A stretch of 64,000 bases of DNA from Prinsepia uniflora (GCA_032719365.1 CM064873.1:7784501-7848500); one strand, 5' to 3'; positions 11,447 through 24,323 are shown, numbered from the stretch's first letter. Notes: generated from the sequence alone by a model not told the origin. Translations and numbers: made by a program.

Positions 11447-14400
11447 TCAGTGAAATAAGTAAAGGTACTGTTCCCGCATCAATGCCTCAGGTTCCCACGT
11501 AGCTTCTTCCACTTGATGATTCCTCCATAATACCTTAACCAAGGGAACTGTTTTCCTTCGTAAAACCTTATCCTTCCGATCCAAAATCGCTATAGGCTGC
11601 TCTTCGAAACTTAAATCTTCCCTCAGTTCAACTGGTTGTGCTTCCAGAACATGCGAATCATCTCGAATATACTTCTGAAGCATAGAGACATGAAAGACAT
11701 TATGTACCTTTTCCAAGTCTGCTGGTAAAGCCAATCGATATGCAACAGGACCAATCCGTTCTATAATCTCATAAGGTCCAATGTAACGAGGACTCAACTT
11801 CCCTCGTCTGCCGAACCGCACAATTCCTTTCCATGGGGACAACTTCAGGAAAACCCAGTCTCCTACGGCAAACTCCAAATCCCTGATCCTACGGTCGGCG
11901 TGACTCTTCTGTCGGTCCTGGGCTGCCTTTAATCGATCCCGGATCAATGCCACTTTTCCCTGAGTAAGCTCCACCAGCTCAGAAGTAGTCAACCTCCTCT
12001 CACCAACCTCAGTCCAACACAATGGAGTCCGACACTGTCGCCCATACAAAGCCTCGTAAGGAGCCATCCCAATGCTCTCCTGATAACTGTTATTGTAGGC
12101 GAACTCCATCAAAGGTAAATGAGACTCCCACGTACCCTGGAACTGTAAAACACAAGTTTGCATCATATCCTCGAGAATCTGAATAGTCCGCTCCGACTGT
12201 CCATCTGTTTGAGGATGAAATGCGGTACTGAAATGCAATTTAGTCCCAAAAGTTTCCTATAAACTCTGCCAAAATCGGGAAGTGAATCTCGGATCTCTGT
12301 CAGATACAATCGACTCTGGAGTCCCATGCAACCGAATAATCTCATCTATGAACAACTGTGCAAACTGATCCAACCTGAAGTTCTCCCGTACTGGCAAGAA
12401 ATGAGCAGACTTCGTAAGTCGATCCACAATAACCCACACACCATCGCGTCCCTTCGGTGTTCTCGGAAGCTTGAACACGAAATCCATAGTCAGGTGATCC
12501 CATTTCCACTCGGGGATCGGAAAAGGTTGCATTGCTCCATAAGGTCTCTGCCGCTCGGCTTTTACCTGCTGACAAATCAAGCATCTACTGACATATTCTG
12601 CAATCTCACATTTCATCCCTGACCACCAATAATGCTCCCGAAGTGTACAATACATCTTGGTCCCACCAGGATGCATCGCATAAGCTGAACAGTGAGCCTC
12701 ATTCAGTATTACTTTCTTCAATGCTTCATCCTCAGGTACACACAACCGTCCACCTTTAACCAAGGCTCCATCCTCACGGATCTCAAAGTCATGTCTTTCT
12801 CCAGCCTCGACCTCAATCCGAATGATGCATAGGATAGGGTCCTCAAACTGAGCATCACTCACCTGATCAATCAAAACAGGTCGTACATGGAAACTCGCTA
12901 GGAGTGCTCCCTGATCATCCACAGTCAACTCTACTCCCAACCTGCGGAGCTCAACCAGTAACGGTAACCGTACTGTCCTCAAATGTGACAAAGAACTTGC
13001 TGACTTCCTGCTCAAAGCATCGGCTACCACATTAGCCTTCCCTGGATGATACTCAATAGTACAGTCGTAGTCCTTAAGCTCTTGTGGTCCGTGAAGATCC
13101 TGCACCTCTCGCCGTACAAGTAATGTCGCCAAATCTTCAGTGCATGAACCACCGCTGCTAGTTCCAAATCATGTGTAAGGTAGTTCATCTCATGGGGTTT
13201 CAATTGCTGGGAAGCATAAGCAATCACTCTCCCATGCTGCATCAAGACACAACCCAAGCCTAGCAAAGAAGCGTCACTGTACACCTCAAACTCCCCACTA
13301 TCGTCTGGAAGGGCTAACACATGAGCAGATGTTAACCGCCTTTTAAGCTCCCGGAAACTCTGTTCACAGTTCTCGTCCCACTCAAATCGAATTCCCTTCC
13401 GAGTCAACCTCGTCAACGGTGCTGCTAGAATAGAAAAGCCCTCAATAAAACGCCTGTAGTAACCTGCCAAACCCAGAAAACTCCTGATCTCCGTCACCGT
13501 CTTGGGCTGTTCCCACTTCGCTACCGCCTCAACCTTCTGAGGATCTACGCTGATGCCCTCGGCCGAAATCACATGGCCAAGAAATCCAACACTGGTCAAC
13601 CAAAACTGGCACTTACTCAGTTTCGCATACAACTGATGCCCCCTCAATGTCTCAAGCACGAGTCTCAGATGTTCCTCATGTGCCTTCGCACTCTTCGAAT
13701 ACACCAAAATGTCATCAATGAATACGATCACAAAACGATCCAAATACGCCCGAAACACTCGGTTCATAAGGTCCATAAAAGCTGCTGGGGCATTAGTAAA
13801 ACCAAAAGGTATCACAACAAACTCATAATGACCGTACCTGGTCCGGAAAGCTGTCTTCAGTATATCCTCCTCTTTAACCCTTAACTGATGGTAACCGGAG
13901 CGAAGATCAATCTTCGAAAAATACTGTGCTCCCTTCAGCTGGTCAAACAAATCATCAATCCGGGGTAGGGGTACTTATTCCGAATAGTTACCTTATTCAG
14001 TTGTCTGTAATCCACACACAATCTCAATCCTCCGTCCTTTTTCTTAACGAATAGAACAGGTGCTCCCCAAGGTGACATACTCGGTCGAATGAATCCTATA
14101 TCGACCAACTCTTGCAACTGGGCCTTAAGTTCCCTCAAGTCTGCAGGTGCCATACGGTAAGGAGTCTGTGAAGTAGGCTGTGTACCTGGAAGAAGATCAA
14201 TCGTAAACTCAAGATCCCGGTGTGGGGGTAGTCCTGGCAACTCCTCGGGAAAAACATCGGGAAACTCCCGCACCACTGGTATGTCTTCCCCCCTCACTGG
14301 CGTAGCACGTGTATCCACCACATGAGCTATGTAACCTTGGCACCCCTTACGCAACAACTTGCTAGCCTCAAGTGCCGAAAGAACTCCAGTAGGAAGTGCA

Positions 14401-15836
14401 CGCTGATCCCCCTGAAACGTAGTCTCTGATAATCCGGGACTCCGAAAAGTCACTCTCCTATCGAAACAGTCGATAGAAGCATGATGTCTCATCAACCAGT
14501 CCATACCCAAAATAACATCAAAGTCCCGTAGATCCAATAGTAACAAATCTGCCAATAACTCAACCTCACCTACCATCACCGGACACTCTCTCAACCCCTG
14601 AGTCACTACCAACACCTCCCCAGTAGGTGTACATACCCCTAAAGCACAATCCAAAGTAGACACCTCCCTCTCCGTCACCAAACTACAACTCCGAGCAATA
14701 AATGAATGGGTAGCCCCGGGATCTATCAAAGCAAAAACAGTGTGACCAAGTATGGTGAGTGTACCTGTCACCACTCCCGGTGCTGACCTAGCCTCCTGCT
14801 GAGTCATAGCAAACACTCGCGCCTGAGGTCCCGATGACCTACCGCGCCCCCTGGAACTGCTCGTGGCACCACCGCCACCCCTAGGGCCTGCTGCCCCTGA
14901 CACTGAAGTAGTACTCCGCCCGGGTTCCGCTGCACCTCTACCTGCTCCACTCTCCGAAGCTAACAATGGGCACTCCCGCCGGAAGTGTCCTCGCTCTCCG
15001 CAATAGAAGCAAGTATCCCTACCGGGTCCACCGGTATGCCTCCCTGTAGAAGCCACTGAAGTCGCACTCGCCTGAGGAGTCGGCTGTGACCTAGCTCTTT
15101 GAAATCCCGAGCCCTGAAAACTGCCTGGTCTGCCATACCGGGCTCCACCAGCTGATGACGATCCCCCAAAATTACCCCGTTTCGGGGGCCTCTGACTCGA
15201 TGCTCCTGGAAATGAATGCTCTCGGCGTCGAACACTGCCCGAATACTGTGGTCTAGCAGGTAAACTGGCCTCAACCCTGACAGCAGCATCAGATAACTCC
15301 CGAAATGTAGCAAAAGAGCCAGCTGTCACTATGGCCCTGATCTCTCCCTGAAGGCCCAAATCAAACCGGCGGCACTTCTCCGCCTCGGTCGCCACAAATG
15401 CAGGAGCGAAACGATATAGCATCTGGAATCTCTGCTCAAACTCTGCGACTGTCAAATTCCCTTGCTTCAAGTGAAGAAATTCCGCCTCTTTAGCATCCCG
15501 GAAAGAACGGGGATAGTACTGATCTAGAAACCGCACCCGAAAAGGCTCCCATGTCACGGTATGTGCATCCCAGCCAGACAGTTCCAACGTATACCACCAC
15601 TCATATGCAGCTCCATCCAACAGAAAAGTAGCTAACAAAACCCGATCCTCTGGAGGACAGTGCATCACCCCAAAAATACGCTCAAGTCGGGTGATCCATC
15701 GGTGAGCTTCCTCTGGATCGGCCCCACCGCTGAACGTAGTAGCCCCAAGCCTCTGGGCTCTCTCGATCGAAGCGCTCTCAGTCCCTCTCGCCGCTTCATC
15801 TTCAGGTCGTGGAGGGGGTTCACGTCTCGGAGGCAT
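11447..15836 (-). pseudogene. Tekay-like gag-pol polyprotein, broken
   Basis: Gag-pol of a chromodomain Gypsy element. The ATG at 15836 (MPPRREPPPRP) is preferred over the upstream GTG. Gag spans about 15836-14900 (LERIFGVMHCPPEDRVLL; WEPFRVRFLDQYYPRSFRDA) with a CCHC zinc knuckle, CFYCGERGHFRREC, near 15000. The protease motif LIDPGATHSF is near 14710-14740, with DVILGMDWL after it. RT starts near 14080 and has FIDDILVYS near 13720. Next come RNase H (VYSDASLLGLG), the integrase zinc site (HPGGTK... CLICQQVKAE), a DDE core (MDFVF, IVSDRDPRF, QSERTIQ) and a chromodomain-like end (VKVLWRNHQVEEATWEPE). Breaks: a one-base loss near 13968, loss of about 60 nt with a frame change near 13070, and a stop at about 12256 in the integrase core. 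Not functional as it stands. Confidence 0.93.
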
Positions 15837-15905
15837 GATCACTCGTACGCTGAAAGAGGCATAGAGTTAGTATAACAACCTAGACCCAACACAAATTGAC
15901 ACAAC

Positions 15906-15923
15906 CTATGCTCTGATACCAAT
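15906..15923 (-). promoter_or_regulatory. primer-binding site (initiator tRNA-Met type)
   Basis: The minus strand reads ATTGGTATCAGAGCATAG directly inside LTR B. Confidence 0.85.
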
Positions 15924-18847
15924 TGTCAGGACCCGTCCCAAATATCACCTCGATACTCGGGATGAACCCTGCTCCCGTCTGACAATCACACTTACAGTAC
16001 CCAAAAATAACCTTAATACAACTATAAGCATAACTATCAGACGAAGGAGTAAATATATACAACAAGAATCCAGAGCATAGTACTACAAAACGGGCACCAA
16101 AAGTCCTACAAGTCTAAGTCCGCAACGGAAGAACGTCGGAAGCTCTATGCCTCGATATCTGCCTCAACGTTCACCCCAGCGCTATCACCACGACCTGGAG
16201 GGAAATAAAAAAAAAAACAGAAGGTGTGAGTGGACCGAAAGGAATAAAATATTTTAAAACCGTTTACCATCAAATCAAAGTAAAGAAATATAATCATTTG
16301 TTCCCTCCGGTTTGAAACCAGGCATGCCAATGAAGTATTAGAAAAGTCATAATATGAAATATCATAAGAAACAGAAACACTATAAACACCATAAGAAACA
16401 GATACACTATAAAACTGATATAGAAACCAGAGCATAAACATCAAAACACTTTTTCCGATCAAACCTGCTGGACCTATCCGAGTCTTTAAACTCAACCAGG
16501 CCTCACATATAAATCCGAGTCTTTAAACTCCCGAGTCTTTAAACTCAATAGGCCTATGGGGGGTAATATCGTAATATCCGAGTCTTTAAACTCCCGAGTC
16601 TTTAAACTCAATCCGGGCCCGTCCCCCGTCACATATATCCGGGTCTTTAAACCCATATCCAGATCCAGAAAATCCAATCCAAATCAGTGTAAAACCGTTC
16701 TGAAACCCAGCACAAACTCGAATTCGGAATCCCTAGTTCGAAGCCCTTTCGGCGTTCAGAACCGACATTCCGAACCCAAATCCGGAAAAAGATCCATGTT
16801 CATAACAAAATCATAGGAAAATCCCAAATCATATTCCACAACCTATTTACCATCATCAGAAACGTTTTTTAGGTTGAATTTCTGAATTATAACATCAAAC
16901 TCTGAAAACCCGCTTTTTCTCGAAAAACGTGCAAAATCCCGAAAACGTCTCGAAAAACTTGCAAACATCTCAATCACATATAAACACACATAAAAATCAT
17001 AAAACATTAATAAAAACAGTTAGGCATGCTCGGAAGTAAGAAAGAGTCCACTCACAGTTCAGAGTAAGTCACTCGCGCTCCGTGCGCTCCTCAACCGTCT
17101 CTGGTGTCTCCCGTCCTGTCAATAGATACCAAATAGGGTCACAATTACATCAAGGATACCTTCCCTATTTTCCCCAATTTTTTGGGAATTTAATCATATT
17201 TTAATCCTAAACCCTAAACCTTACGGATTCCTGAATCATCCCGTAACACCGTCCGATCAACCCGAAAACGATACCATTGGATTCGTTAGAACATTTAGGA
17301 CTAAACTCATGTTGGAAGCTTGGCCGGATTCCTCCCCACGCGCCTCCACGCGCCGCCCAAAGTGGCTGCGCGTGGGCCTCACGCGCCTGCTACAGTGCCA
17401 CCGTCTTCCTTGCTCGAACCCGGTTCGCACCAGACGGCAACCCGGACCGGCGAGAACCGTTCTCCGCCGTCCGGCCACCATTTCCCCTCCTATCTTCACC
17501 TAAAGCTTCGTCCATTCTCAGGGAATCCATCCCCCTCACTCTCTTGGTTCGACTCAACCCATAGCTTCACAACTGAAGCTCGAAAGAAAAACCAACCAAT
17601 CCTCTGTTTTTCTTTCCGGCCACTCCGCACTTCCCCCTTCACGGTGGTCATTCCAAACTCCTCCCACGACTTCACTGAACCACACACAACTCACGAAATC
17701 CCTCGACTCACCCTCCAACTCCACGATTTTCCGTTTGAAAATCACGGCTAAACAGGGTACAGAGTACCTGCCGTCGAACCACCTCCCACCGTGAACTTCC
17801 CGTCACGGCAACCACCAAAAACGACTCCTAGGACCTCCCTAAACCACACTTCATTCACCAAACCCTTCGATTCTAGCTCTAGGTCCACGACTTTTGAAAT
17901 GAAAATCCACAAAAAACAGAGCAAAAGAGGTTACCTTCGATTCCGGCGCCGCCGTGAGAACCGTCACCCACCACGGTGCTCGTGGGACTCCCCTTAGCCT
18001 CCTGAGTCTTCTAATGGTTTAAATCGGTCCACCACACAACACAACAGCCACCACCGTCCACTGCCTCCTCTGTTTCTTCCAAATATCCAGCCGTCCACCA
18101 CGTCGCCTCCGTGCACGGTTGCAACGCCAAACCACGATCACCAGCTTCTCCTTGCCTCACTGTCTCTCTATCAACTCACTCTTCACTCTCCCTAGCATCA
18201 AAATCGATCACCGCCTCACCCAACTCTTCTCTCTGTTTGCTGTTTCCTTCGAAGGTGTGCACGGTTCAAATGAGGATAACGTGTGGCCGTGCACACTTGA
18301 GAACGTAGTGGAACCATCCAGTCCCCTGCACGTGTCCACTAACCATAGGCCAGCCCAAAAAAAAATCTCTGCCACTTGCCCTCATCTAATTGGGCTGAGG
18401 GGAAATGACCAAAATGCCCCTCCTGCACAAATTACCATTTTGCCCTCAGACTTTCCAGACCCGTATCTTTTCCGTCCGACGTCCGATGACAGCGTGCCGC
18501 CTGTCGTTGAACTCAGGACGTCGAGACCTATCCAACGGTCCTCGGTCTACGTGAAAATCACGAGTCCCTCAAAAAGTCAACATTTCCCTCATTTTATCAA
18601 AATTACGGTAACGCCCCCAACCTTCCGTACATCATAACTTTTCCTCCGGTTGTCCGAATCGAACCTGCCACCTGTCTACGGACTCGTGACGTCCTAAACT
18701 ACGTCACAGTCAAGGGCTAACACTCATCCAACCGATAGTACCAAAAGTCAACTTTTCATTTACTATTCACAAGGGCAAAATCGTCCTTTTTACAAAACTT
18801 CACAAAAATTACATTTTTTACCCTTCCCGTAGGTACGGGTTGTTACA
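15924..18847 (-). repeat. LTR B (5' LTR next to the primer site)
   Basis: 2924 bp from TGTCAGGACCCG to GGGTTGTTACA. It is homologous to LTR A over its whole length but clearly more diverged than A is from C. It carries the CCGAGTCTTTAAACTC repeat cluster near 16478-16652 and a TGACG/CGTCA pair at 18687-18706. Confidence 0.9.
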
Positions 18848-21149
18848 CTATGGGGGTAATATCAACATATCCGAGTCTTTAAACTCCCGAGTCTTTAAAC
18901 TCAATCCGGGCCCGTCCCCCGTCAATATCAATCCGGGTCTTTAAACCCATTATCCAGATCCAGCAAATCCAATCCATATCCAGTGTAAAACCAATTTGAA
19001 ATCGATCGCCAAACTCGAATTCGAAATCCCCAGTTCGAAGCCCTTCCGGCGTTTCGAACCGACATTCCGAACCCAAATTCGGAAATCCATTCTTATACCC
19101 AGAATTCACACATAAACATAAATCATGTTTCATAACTCATTTATCCTTATCAGAAAACATTTATAGGTTGAAATCGTAATTATGGCATCAAAATCCGAAA
19201 ATCAGCTTTTTCTCGAAAAACGTGCAAAATCTCGAAAATGTCTTGAAAAACGTGCAAACTCATCAATCACATATAATCATCATTCAAAAGCATAAAAACA
19301 TATTTAAGATCATAAAACATCAATAAAACAGTTAGGCATGCTCGAAGGAAAGAAAGAGTCCACTCACAATTTCAAAACGAGTCACTCGCGCTCCGTGCGC
19401 TCCTCGACTGTCTCGGGTGCCTCCCGTCCTGTCAAAATGCACTAAATAGGGTCACAAATACATCAAGGATCCTAATCCTAATTTCCCCAATTTTTCGGGA
19501 ATTAATTAATATTTTAATCCTAGACCCTAAACTGTCCGAATTCCTGAACAACTCTGTAACACCGTCCGATTAACTCGAAAACTATACCAATAAACTCCTT
19601 AGGACATTTAGAACCAAACTCATGTTGGAAGCTTGGCCGGATTCCTCTCCACGCGCCGCCCAAAGTGGCTGCGCGTGGGCCTCACGCGCTTGCTACAGTC
19701 CTTCAACCTTGAGCAGACCCGGTTCAGCACAATGGTCTGCAACTGAACCGGCGTCAGCGGTTCTCCGCCGTACCTGCACGATTTCTCTCCCTTTCTTCAC
19801 CTAGAGCTTCGTCCAGTTCCAACCTATCCATTCCCCTCACTCTCCTGGTTCGATTCACCACTCAGCTTCACAACTGAAGCTCGACAGAAACACACAAACG
19901 GCCCCTATTTCACGATCCTGCCACGCCGGTCATCCCCCGTCACGGTGGCAACACCAGACGGTTCCTAAGGCCCTCCTACATCTAACCCGATGCACCTTGA
20001 CCGTCGACTTGTGCCCAAACGTCACGACTCGACGTTTGAACCCACGACTAAAACAGAGTACAGAGTACTCTCTGTCGACTGGCTCCGCCGTGTACGTCCC
20101 CTTCACGGCGACCATTCCACACCACTCCTAGAACCTCCCTGAACACCACTGCACTCACCACTCCCTTCGATTCTCATCCTACCCTCACGACTTTTGAATT
20201 GAAGAAGCACGGGAAAACAGAGTAAAGAAGCTTACCCTGCGATTCCGTCTCCGCCGCAAGCACCGCCGCGTACCACGGTGTTTGTTGGACTCCCTACAGC
20301 CTCCTGAACGTCCCACGGTCGTGATTTGAGCCACCACACGGCGTAGCCACCACCACGAACTCACGACCTCCCTGTTTTCCTCAAATCTTCACCGCACCTC
20401 CACCGTGCCGCCGTGCACGATTCCAGTCCCAAAACACAATCAACACCTCATCCCCCGTCTCTCTGTCACTCTCACCAGTCGCTCTTCACTCCCCCTGGCA
20501 CAAAATCGATCAAGCTCTCATTGAACTCTCACCCTCTGTTTTTCTGTGTTCTTCGAAGGGTTGCACGGTTCTAATTGTGCACAATGTGGCCGTGCACATT
20601 TTAGAAACCTGTGGAACAATCCAGTGCCCCCACGTGTCCATCAGCCATAGGTTAGCACAAAAAAAATCCCTGCCACTTGCCCTTATCTGATTGGGCTGAG
20701 GGAAAATGACCAAAATACCCCTTGTACAATTAATTACCGTTTTGCCCTCGAACGTTCTAGACCCATATCTTTTCCGTCCGACGTTTGATGACAGTGTGCC
20801 GCCTGTCGTTGAACTCAGGACGTCGAGCCCTATCTAACGGTCCTCGGTCTACGTGAAAATCCCAAGTCCTTCATAAAGTCAACATTTTCCTCATTTACTC
20901 AAAATTACGGTAACGCCCCCAATCTTCCGAACGTCATAACTTTCCCTCCGGTTATCCAAATCGAACCTGCCACCTGTCTACGGACTCGTGACGTTCTAAA
21001 CTACGTCACAGTCAAGGGTCAACACTCATCCAATCGAGAATTCAAAAAGTCAACTTTTCGTCTACTATTCACAAGGGCAAAAACGTCTATTTACACAAAA
21101 TTTTACAAAATTACCTTTTTTACCCTTCCCGAAGGTACGGGTTGTTACA
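18848..21149 (-). repeat. LTR C, truncated partner of LTR A
   Basis: 2302 bp starting abruptly at CTATGGGGGTAATATC, which matches LTR A from about 9135 to its end at 11411. C has about 24 extra bases near 19914 relative to A. The expected first ~660 bp of the LTR are absent; LTR B ends at the preceding base. CTATG (18848-18852) may be the surviving half of a 5-bp duplication from the insertion that brought in LTR B. TGACG/CGTCA pair at 20989-21008. Confidence 0.85.
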
Positions 21150-21584
21150 CACGAAGATCCACCACTGGTTACTGTGTTTCCTGGGTCATTCTCTCATTTC
21201 TTGGAAGTCCAAGAAACAATTACATGTTGCCAAATCAACAGCTGAAGCAGAATATCGTGCCATGGCAACTACGTGTTTGGAGATCACGTGGTTACGATAC
21301 ATCCTACAGGACCTTCAGATCCCTCTCAGTCTTCCAGCATCGCTATTTTGCGACAACCAAGCTGCCCTACACATTGCAGCTAATCCGGTCTTTCACGAGC
21401 GTACCAAACACATTGAAGTCGATTGCCATATCATCATAGAGAAGTTTCAAGTAGGAATTATCTCACCTTCTTTCGTCCTTCACGTGTTCAATTGGCGGAC
21501 ATCTTCACGAAGGCTTTAGGAAAAGGTGATTTTGTTTTCTTGAGTGGCAAGTTGGGACTTCATAATATTCACTCTCCAACTTGA
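21150..21584 (+). pseudogene. Copia pol part 3: RNase H C-terminal half
   Basis: Continues directly from 8471 after the second insertion. TRRSTTGYCV is followed by a one-base loss near 21178, then the other frame gives LISWKSKKQLHVAKSTAEAE, YRAMATTCLEITWL, LFCDNQAALHIAANPVFHER and TKHIEVDCHIIIEK. These are the conserved Copia RNase H blocks. In the final frame the protein ends with LGLHNIHSPT and a TGA at 21582-21584, immediately before the polypurine tract. A further frame change lies near 21490-21500 (ADIFTKAL block). Confidence 0.92.
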
Positions 21585-21591
21585 GGGGAAG
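21585..21591 (+). promoter_or_regulatory. Copia polypurine tract
   Basis: GGGGAAG lies directly before the 3' LTR; the purine run begins at GAGGGGAAG. Confidence 0.8.
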
Positions 21592-21771
21592 TGTTAGGAA
21601 TCAATGTGATTAATTAGATATTGTCCAATATATTTTCCTAATTGTAGAGTTTCATTCTAATAAGGAATCCCACTAATCTTGGGATTTCTCTTGTACCTGA
21701 AGCTACAGGAATTGTATATAGTTCCCTCCTTTATTCAATAAACATAGAAAACTATTATTCCAAATTTAACA
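21592..21771 (+). repeat. Copia 3' LTR
   Basis: 180 bp, three mismatches to the 5' LTR. The following ACATC (21772-21776) is the right target duplication. Confidence 0.95.
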
Positions 21772-21776
21772 ACATC

Positions 21777-23552
21777 TTTTAAATCTATCATACATAATAT
21801 AATCCCTCTACCCTATTTTATTGTATAAAACCGACAATAAAACTGTCCGTCTTTTTATTTTCAAAACCTTCATTTTATGTTAAAGATTTATATGAAAAAG
21901 GTTATGCTTCCCAAAGGTACCAAACTCACAATTTAATCACCTTCCCACCAAACAAACGCCTAAGTTAAGCAAGATTAATAGCAACCTTAATATTCACTAA
22001 ACAGTAAACAACCAAATCTACAAAAACAATAAAAACCCTCAAGACAAAAACAAAAATTCAATTTGAGGTTCACGTGGGCGGTAGATTACCAGATACCCTA
22101 ATTTGACTCGATGAGCTATGAATCAAGCAACAATGATGAGTGTCACATGGTAGCGTGTGTAGCGCACGCTCTAATCAGAGATCATCATGGTTCATTGTCA
22201 GGCTGGTCCCGCATGCATCAAATCCCAGCCCCCACTACGTACGTGGATTGTAACTATAGCTCCACGTTTAAGGTTCTGTTCTAGAGTGGTGTTGCAAGCA
22301 CATGGGAGGAGCTAAAGATTCATCAAAGTAGGAGAGGATACCCATGACCCCGCGGTCCAAATCAATTTTATTTTATTTTTCTTGAATATATATATATATA
22401 TATGAATTTTATTTTAACTTCTTTTATAATTAAGTAGGTACATTGTCCCAAAATTTTGGGCAGTGGACAAGTGAGAATGTTTCATTTTAAGAAGAAAGTA
22501 TAAACTTTAGGTAGTGAGTTTTTTTTTTTTTTTTTTTTTTTTCTTATGGTGTGATATTAGATGTGTTTTCACGTCATTGAAATTGTATTTTGAATGCTAG
22601 AATTGATTTGTATTATTGTATTAAATATATTATTATAGTTTTAAATTTTACTTACCGTTTTAAAGGAGAAATGTATTATTTTGATTGTGTAAATGTAAGT
22701 ATAGATTTAGAGGCTGTTTAATAATAATAATTTTTTTTTCATTTCGTATATTTAATAAATGAGAAAATAATAGGTAAAAAGGGTGGGTGTATGATATGAT
22801 GGAAAACAAGGGAGAACATAATAAAAAGTGATATATGAAGAAAGTGAAAAGGGAAAGAAGTGACGAAGAAGATTAATGTGGTTGGGGAAAGAAATGAAGA
22901 AGGAAAATTAAAAATAAAAATCAAAGTGAAAGTGAAATCGTCGCATATTATAGCGTGAATAAAGAAATTAAGAGTAGTGGGGAAAAAAAAAAAAAACTAA
23001 ATTGATTAACTTAATTTTCAGGTGAGCGTCCTTTGTACCTTACATTGAGGGGCTTTCATTTGCTTTCTTCTTAGAATGAATTATGAATCTCTGTTGATAG
23101 ATATCTTGAAATACTTTCAGATTCCCACCAAAAATTTGTCCTCGGTAGTCGATATCTCCCATTCGAATTTTCCTTCGACATGCAAAGTCTACCACAAAAA
23201 TCCACTCTTCCCTTTCTTTTGATGCAAACAGTTGTTGAGAATTGAGAAACTAAGCTTCCTAACATTTAAGAAAATGGAAAATGAAGCAAAAATGACAAAA
23301 AAGGAAGGGCAAGAATAAATCGTAAATCACTCTATTCACCAACTTTGCTCCCAATGGGTATCCAATGTAGTAATAATTCCACAGTCCACAGTAGATTGAG
23401 AGAATGGAATGTTAGGTGAACAATTGTGGACTGTGATAGTTAATTGAATTTGATTAGATTAAATTAAGAGAATTATACTAATTTAATATTAAGTGATTGA
23501 ATCAAGTTAAAATCCAATTCCATCGGTTTTGATAATCCGATCTAATCCTACT
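21777..23552. other. AT-rich intergenic sequence
   Basis: No gene recognised. It holds a TA run near 22388-22402 and a 24-base T run at 22519-22542. The more GC-rich patch at 22060-22340 looks like low-copy host sequence but has no supported coding frame. Confidence 0.6.
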
Positions 23553-24040
23553 TGTTGATGTAAAAAATGAACGAAATTAGGATCGTCTTACTGAACTCGT
23601 TTGACTCACTCTTCTCATTGTAGTAAGACCTAGAAGGAGAAAGTAAAAGTAATGGAGCATTGGTGTGATGCTCGCATAACAGTTTCTGATATTTAAGTTA
23701 ATTTAAGTGAGTAAGATAATATAGTAATTTAGACATCTTGAGGGTAAAACTGTTATTATTTTTTAGAGGGGAGACGCCCTTATATTTATAGTAGTATTGA
23801 ATGTTGCAGTTGGAATAACTCGATGTGAGATACATGTCCCTTCTTATGAAGCTGACACATGTTCTGATAGTCTCGAGTTGTTGTATAGCTGTGTTTAACT
23901 AGGTCGATCGAGAAATAGATAGACCGATCAGACTATCATTGTCCTTGGTTGGGCCATTGAGATGTATTTTGTGTTGTGAATGTATGTTATTGTGTTTTTT
24001 TTTTTATTCCAACCAAAAGTGTCAAGAGCAATTTTGACAA
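23553..24040 (-). repeat. possible decayed solo LTR
   Basis: Starts TGTTGATGTAAAAAATG, like the outer Tat LTR at 27001 (TGTTGATGCAAAAAATG). It has a TATA-like TTATATTTATAG near 23780 and GATGTGAGATACATGTC near 23824, which resembles GATGTGGGACAAATGTC of that LTR. No clear right end or target duplication was found. Confidence 0.3.
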
Positions 24041-24323
24041 TAGGGTGTCCTCAATTATTCCTAGGCATGTAACTATTCGAACCTAAGACATGCATTTGAT
24101 TTTAGCCTTATAATTTTATGTCTCGATGTTGATTTACCTGTGGGCCATATAAGGTTGCATGCATCTAAAGAAAGTGGCACATGAGGTAACAAAAAATACA
24201 TGCTTGGATATAATTATGCAAACTATAGGGAGTGCCAAATTTGGACACTGCGGCCTGCAGCTGTGGGGGCTCCTCTTTTTTGGGTTGTGGCTCGAGATTA
24301 AGAGAGGCTTAACCAAGTGCATG

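Larger units (their letters stand above)
8472..21149 (-). mobile_element. Tekay/Del-like chromodomain Gypsy complex with three LTR segments
   Basis: Bounded by TG...CA and the 5-bp duplication CACGA (8467-8471 and 21150-21154) in Copia RNase H. In order it holds a complete LTR A (8472-11411), an internal gag-pol region (11412-15923), a complete LTR B (15924-18847), and an LTR C lacking its first ~660 bp (18848-21149). A and C look nearly identical to each other while B is clearly more diverged, so A and C are the original pair. B came from a second, related element that inserted into the right LTR, after which recombination removed the sequence between. Long LTRs, an initiator-Met primer site and a C-terminal chromodomain-like segment point to the Tekay/Del clade. 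Confidence 0.9.
2284..21771 (+). mobile_element. Ty1/Copia retrotransposon split by two Gypsy insertions
   Basis: The element is bounded by two 180-bp LTRs (2284-2463 and 21592-21771) and a perfect 5-bp target duplication, ACATC, at 2279-2283 and 21772-21776. Removing the two inserts (4787-7991 and 8472-21149, each with its own duplication) leaves about 3.6 kb. The order PBS - protease tail - integrase - reverse transcriptase - RNase H - PPT is the Copia order. Gag and most of protease are missing, so this copy was already internally deleted. The LTRs differ at only three positions, which suggests a fairly recent insertion. The short LTR would fit the Ale lineage, but this is not proven. Confidence 0.95.
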
